Positions 61,890 to 64,000 of a DNA stretch of 64,000 nucleotides are shown piece by piece. The translations under genes and the position numbers were made by a program. Source of the DNA: Tengunoibacter tsumagoiensis (GTDB taxonomy: Bacteria; Chloroflexota; Ktedonobacteria; Ktedonobacterales; Ktedonobacteraceae); the NCBI RefSeq assembly GCF_003967535.1, contig NZ_BIFR01000001.1, positions 2,417,001 to 2,481,000 on the forward strand, given 5' to 3'. Each line of letters opens with the position of its first letter. The first letter of the stretch is position 1. The notes under the pieces were generated by a model. The model was not told the DNA's origin. It searched no databases and saw nothing but the letters and a program-made list of their open reading frames with translations.

Positions 61890-64000
61890 TTATAAAGACG
61901 ACTCAAATAGTCTGCCACGAAGATAACTCGTAAGCTGATTTGTACTCCATATCTGCCATGTATGACCCGATATTCCTCCTGGTAGACAACTATATATCCT
62001 GCCAGAATCGCTTGCCACAAATCTATAAGCTGGCTGGTATGCTGTAGCCCACAACCGCTTCGGATGCTTTTGGTACTTTTGCGGTACAGGATAGGATGAT
62101 GCCTGCCATGGGGTATGCTCATCTCCCCCAAGCTCATACGGCCCCCTAGAAAGCCGAAAAAGCATCTTTATGCCAGTCAATAACGGAGAAAGTTGCTCAT
62201 AGACAGGCATCTGGACGAGTGGGTGTAACAGCTCAAGCTTGTGAATCTGTCCCCACCTCCATAAGTCTGTGGACTGACCGTAGCGACGTGACAGTTCCTC
62301 GATAGCTTGTTTGAATGCCTTCTGTATCAGTTCATCCCACTCACCAGACGCAATGGATGTAAACTCCTCTAACCTTGTGAGGATTAAAGTCAGCAAAACC
62401 TCTCTCATTCGCCAGTGGCTCATCAAGCCGGGATTGATTGGAGTGTGCCCATTTCCAAGCCATCCATCCTTGCAACTCTCATCAAGCCCAAAAAGCTGAT
62501 CAGCAACCAGGTGATAGAGATAATCTTCTGTCATTTTCACAATAGCTGCTGCTGAACTATTGGTACTCAACGCCCCGTTCCACCGTTTTAGTAGTTCCAG
62601 AGATTGCACAGCTTTCTGATCGAGAGCTTCCTCCTTCCCAGCTAAAGAACGGACAATGATGTCTCTCAAATCTATTGCAGCTTCGCTTGTCTGGTCGATC
62701 TGAATGTTTCGGGCATCCTCAATGGTATATTTCTTGTTCGTAATACACGCCTTGACCAAATTTTCGATACGCTCGGCACGGTAGGCTGACATGTACTCAT
62801 GAGAGATGACATATGGGTAATCTGCTGGTGTCATACGGTGATTCGCAGATACCAAGTATCCTCGCTCCGGATTTCTCTCTGCTGGAAGCTTCTCTGCAGG
62901 AATAAAGCCTTGCCACGGCTCATCAGTGGAAGATAACGAGGGGAGAAAGCCCTGGAACGCCTCAGTTCTCAAGGGGATTGTTCCAATGACTTTCCAGCCA
63001 TAATTTCCATCTTGTCGCTCAACTTCTGCCCAGAGCAGATTGAGCACTGGTCCACCCCAGTGTTTTGTTGCTTCTTCTATCTCCTTGCCTGATTGAGAGC
63101 ACATTAAAGCCCAGATTCCAGACATGCTTCCCGCATCTAATCCCTTATGACCCGTCCAGGACAAGGCAAGGTCAAAGCCTGAGTGCTGCACTGGTAGAAT
63201 AGGGCCGTGGGCAGTCCAGTTGACGTGTTCCTCCTGAGCCTTCTCCTCACCTTTGACAGAAATAGGGTAAATCTTCGGGTAAGTGGCTACCCCCACTGGC
63301 TCCAAACATAATTCAGCGGTAATCGCCCCTGATACAGTGATCGACCAGGCCAAGCTCGCGTTGCGCCCAATAATCACGCCTGGAATTCCCGGAATGGACG
63401 CGCCAATTGCGAAGATTTTCCCGTCCTGAGATCTCAGCTTATTCTCCATGAAAAGCCCAGGCAACCCTAAGGGCATGTGGGGATCTCCGGCCAATATCGG
63501 CTTGCCGCTCTCAGTATGCTGGCCTGCCACGATCCAGGCATTTGACCCGCTCCTGCGTGGCAGGAGTCCAGCCCGCCTGCGGATCTCCTGGTATTCTTCC
63601 ACCAAAAAGCTCGTCTGGGCAAAGGCCGATTGAACGCCTCGCGCTGACTCCTGGTAGCTGCGATGGCCGCGTTCCCAGGTGTCTGTCTCAAGCATGGCCG
63701 CCTGCTCTAATCCCAGGCAGGCTAACGTGTTCATCCTGACCAGTTGTTCCTCCCAGTTGCCTGCTAATGACCATGAAACCAGGACCAGAACACGAACACT
63801 ATCCTTCGCCGTCCATGGCTCTGGTAAACACTTCATCAGTTTAAATTCGATCCCTAAGCTTTTTTTGCGATCCTTCTTTAAAGCGTAATTGACACCATCA
63901 GCATAACTGGTAAGAATGGAATGATAGCCCTCGTCCTGCTGTATGCGCTCGTAGCAAGCATCTACAGCCTCTAGGATACCAAGCCTGCATATCCATCTAT
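61890..64000 (-). CDS. penicillin acylase family Ntn hydrolase (N-terminus beyond the window)
   Basis: The reading frame stays open to the right edge, so the signal sequence and the first part of the alpha chain are missing. ILTSYADGVN and GIEFKLMKCLPEPWTAKDS are conserved alpha-chain features upstream of the first visible ATG (63836), which is therefore internal. Autoproteolysis should occur before the Ser of SGSNAWIVAGQHTESGK, leaving Ser as N-terminal nucleophile of the beta chain. GDPHMPLGLPG and IPGVIIGRNASLAWSITVSG follow. Members cleave amide bonds (beta-lactams, acyl-homoserine lactones); the substrate is unknown. Confidence 0.9.
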   Translation of the reverse strand, partial: RWICRLGILEAVDACYERIQQDEGYHSILTSYADGVNYALKKDRKKSLGIEFKLMKCLPEPWTAKDSVRVLVLVSWSLAGNWEEQLVRMNTLACLGLEQAAMLETDTWERGHRSYQESARGVQSAFAQTSFLVEEYQEIRRRAGLLPRRSGSNAWIVAGQHTESGKPILAGDPHMPLGLPGLFMENKLRSQDGKIFAIGASIPGIPGVIIGRNASLAWSITVSGAITAELCLEPVGVATYPKIYPISVKGEEKAQEEHVNWTAHGPILPVQHSGFDLALSWTGHKGLDAGSMSGIWALMCSQSGKEIEEATKHWGGPVLNLLWAEVERQDGNYGWKVIGTIPLRTEAFQGFLPSLSSTDEPWQGFIPAEKLPAERNPERGYLVSANHRMTPADYPYVISHEYMSAYRAERIENLVKACITNKKYTIEDARNIQIDQTSEAAIDLRDIIVRSLAGKEEALDQKAVQSLELLKRWNGALSTNSSAAAIVKMTEDYLYHLVADQLFGLDESCKDGWLGNGHTPINPGLMSHWRMREVLLTLILTRLEEFTSIASGEWDELIQKAFKQAIEELSRRYGQSTDLWRWGQIHKLELLHPLVQMPVYEQLSPLLTGIKMLFRLSRGPYELGGDEHTPWQASSYPVPQKYQKHPKRLWATAYQPAYRFVASDSGRIYSCLPGGISGHTWQIWSTNQLTSYLRGRLFESSL

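Noticed and set aside
63834-63836. ATG as the true start of the penicillin acylase gene
   Set aside because: Conserved family sequence (GIEFKL, LTSYADGVN) continues upstream in the same frame to the window edge.

Overview
The window is 64 kb of bacterial chromosome with moderate GC content and mostly ordinary housekeeping genes. The gene mix suggests a heterotrophic, multicellular-type Chloroflexota, probably of the Ktedonobacteria. It includes Hanks-type Ser/Thr kinases with a secreted beta-rich tail, a CHAT/STAND/TPR giant, a K+-independent H+-pyrophosphatase, a ferredoxin-linked 2-oxoacid oxidoreductase, DUF4032, and a MurE with a DEDPR motif. That placement is an inference from gene content, not from a marker search.

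Layout. 0-5 kb: infC, a YyaL/DUF255 thioredoxin-like protein, and a fused homocysteine methyltransferase/methylene-THF reductase. 5-12 kb: two hsp20 paralogues with matching upstream regulatory blocks, separated by a surface glycoside-hydrolase-like protein, pyrD, pyrC and a lytic transglycosylase. 12-20 kb: tyrS, mtnP, SRP RNA, dnaX-ybaB-recR and recA, then a 75-bp direct repeat. 20-30 kb: a DUF4032 kinase-like protein, then a sugar locus (GH13 glucosidase, LacI regulator, a divergent Tat/lipoprotein solute-binding protein, two permeases and a YesL-like membrane protein) with a clear promoter and operator. 30-35 kb: small membrane and zinc-ribbon proteins, then korBA. 34.7-35.5 kb: a tRNA(CAU) gene split in the anticodon loop by a 650-nt ORF-less group II intron; this is the most remarkable item. 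35.5-43.5 kb: an HNH nuclease, HdeD and AI-2E-type membrane proteins, a tnpB remnant, hppA, clpP and an orphan histidine kinase. 43.7-49.4 kb: two tandem paralogous receptor-like Ser/Thr kinases, a Gln/Gly-rich protein and obgE. 49.6-53.5 kb: a large CHAT protease/NTPase/TPR protein. 53.5-60 kb: an MFS exporter and a minus-strand cluster of queuosine salvage glycosylase (Qng1), murE and an unusually extended mraY. 60.6-64 kb: an orphan six-helix membrane protein and a penicillin-acylase-type Ntn hydrolase that runs off the right edge.

Three features recur. Many genes end in very long, near-perfect hairpins (21-32 bp stems), often without a T-run. Promoters of the form TTGAC(A/G)-N17-TAnnnT are easy to see in front of several units. 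Several promoters carry palindromes on or next to the -10 or +1. No CRISPR array, complete insertion sequence, rRNA or prophage was seen. The only tRNA seen is the intron-split one.
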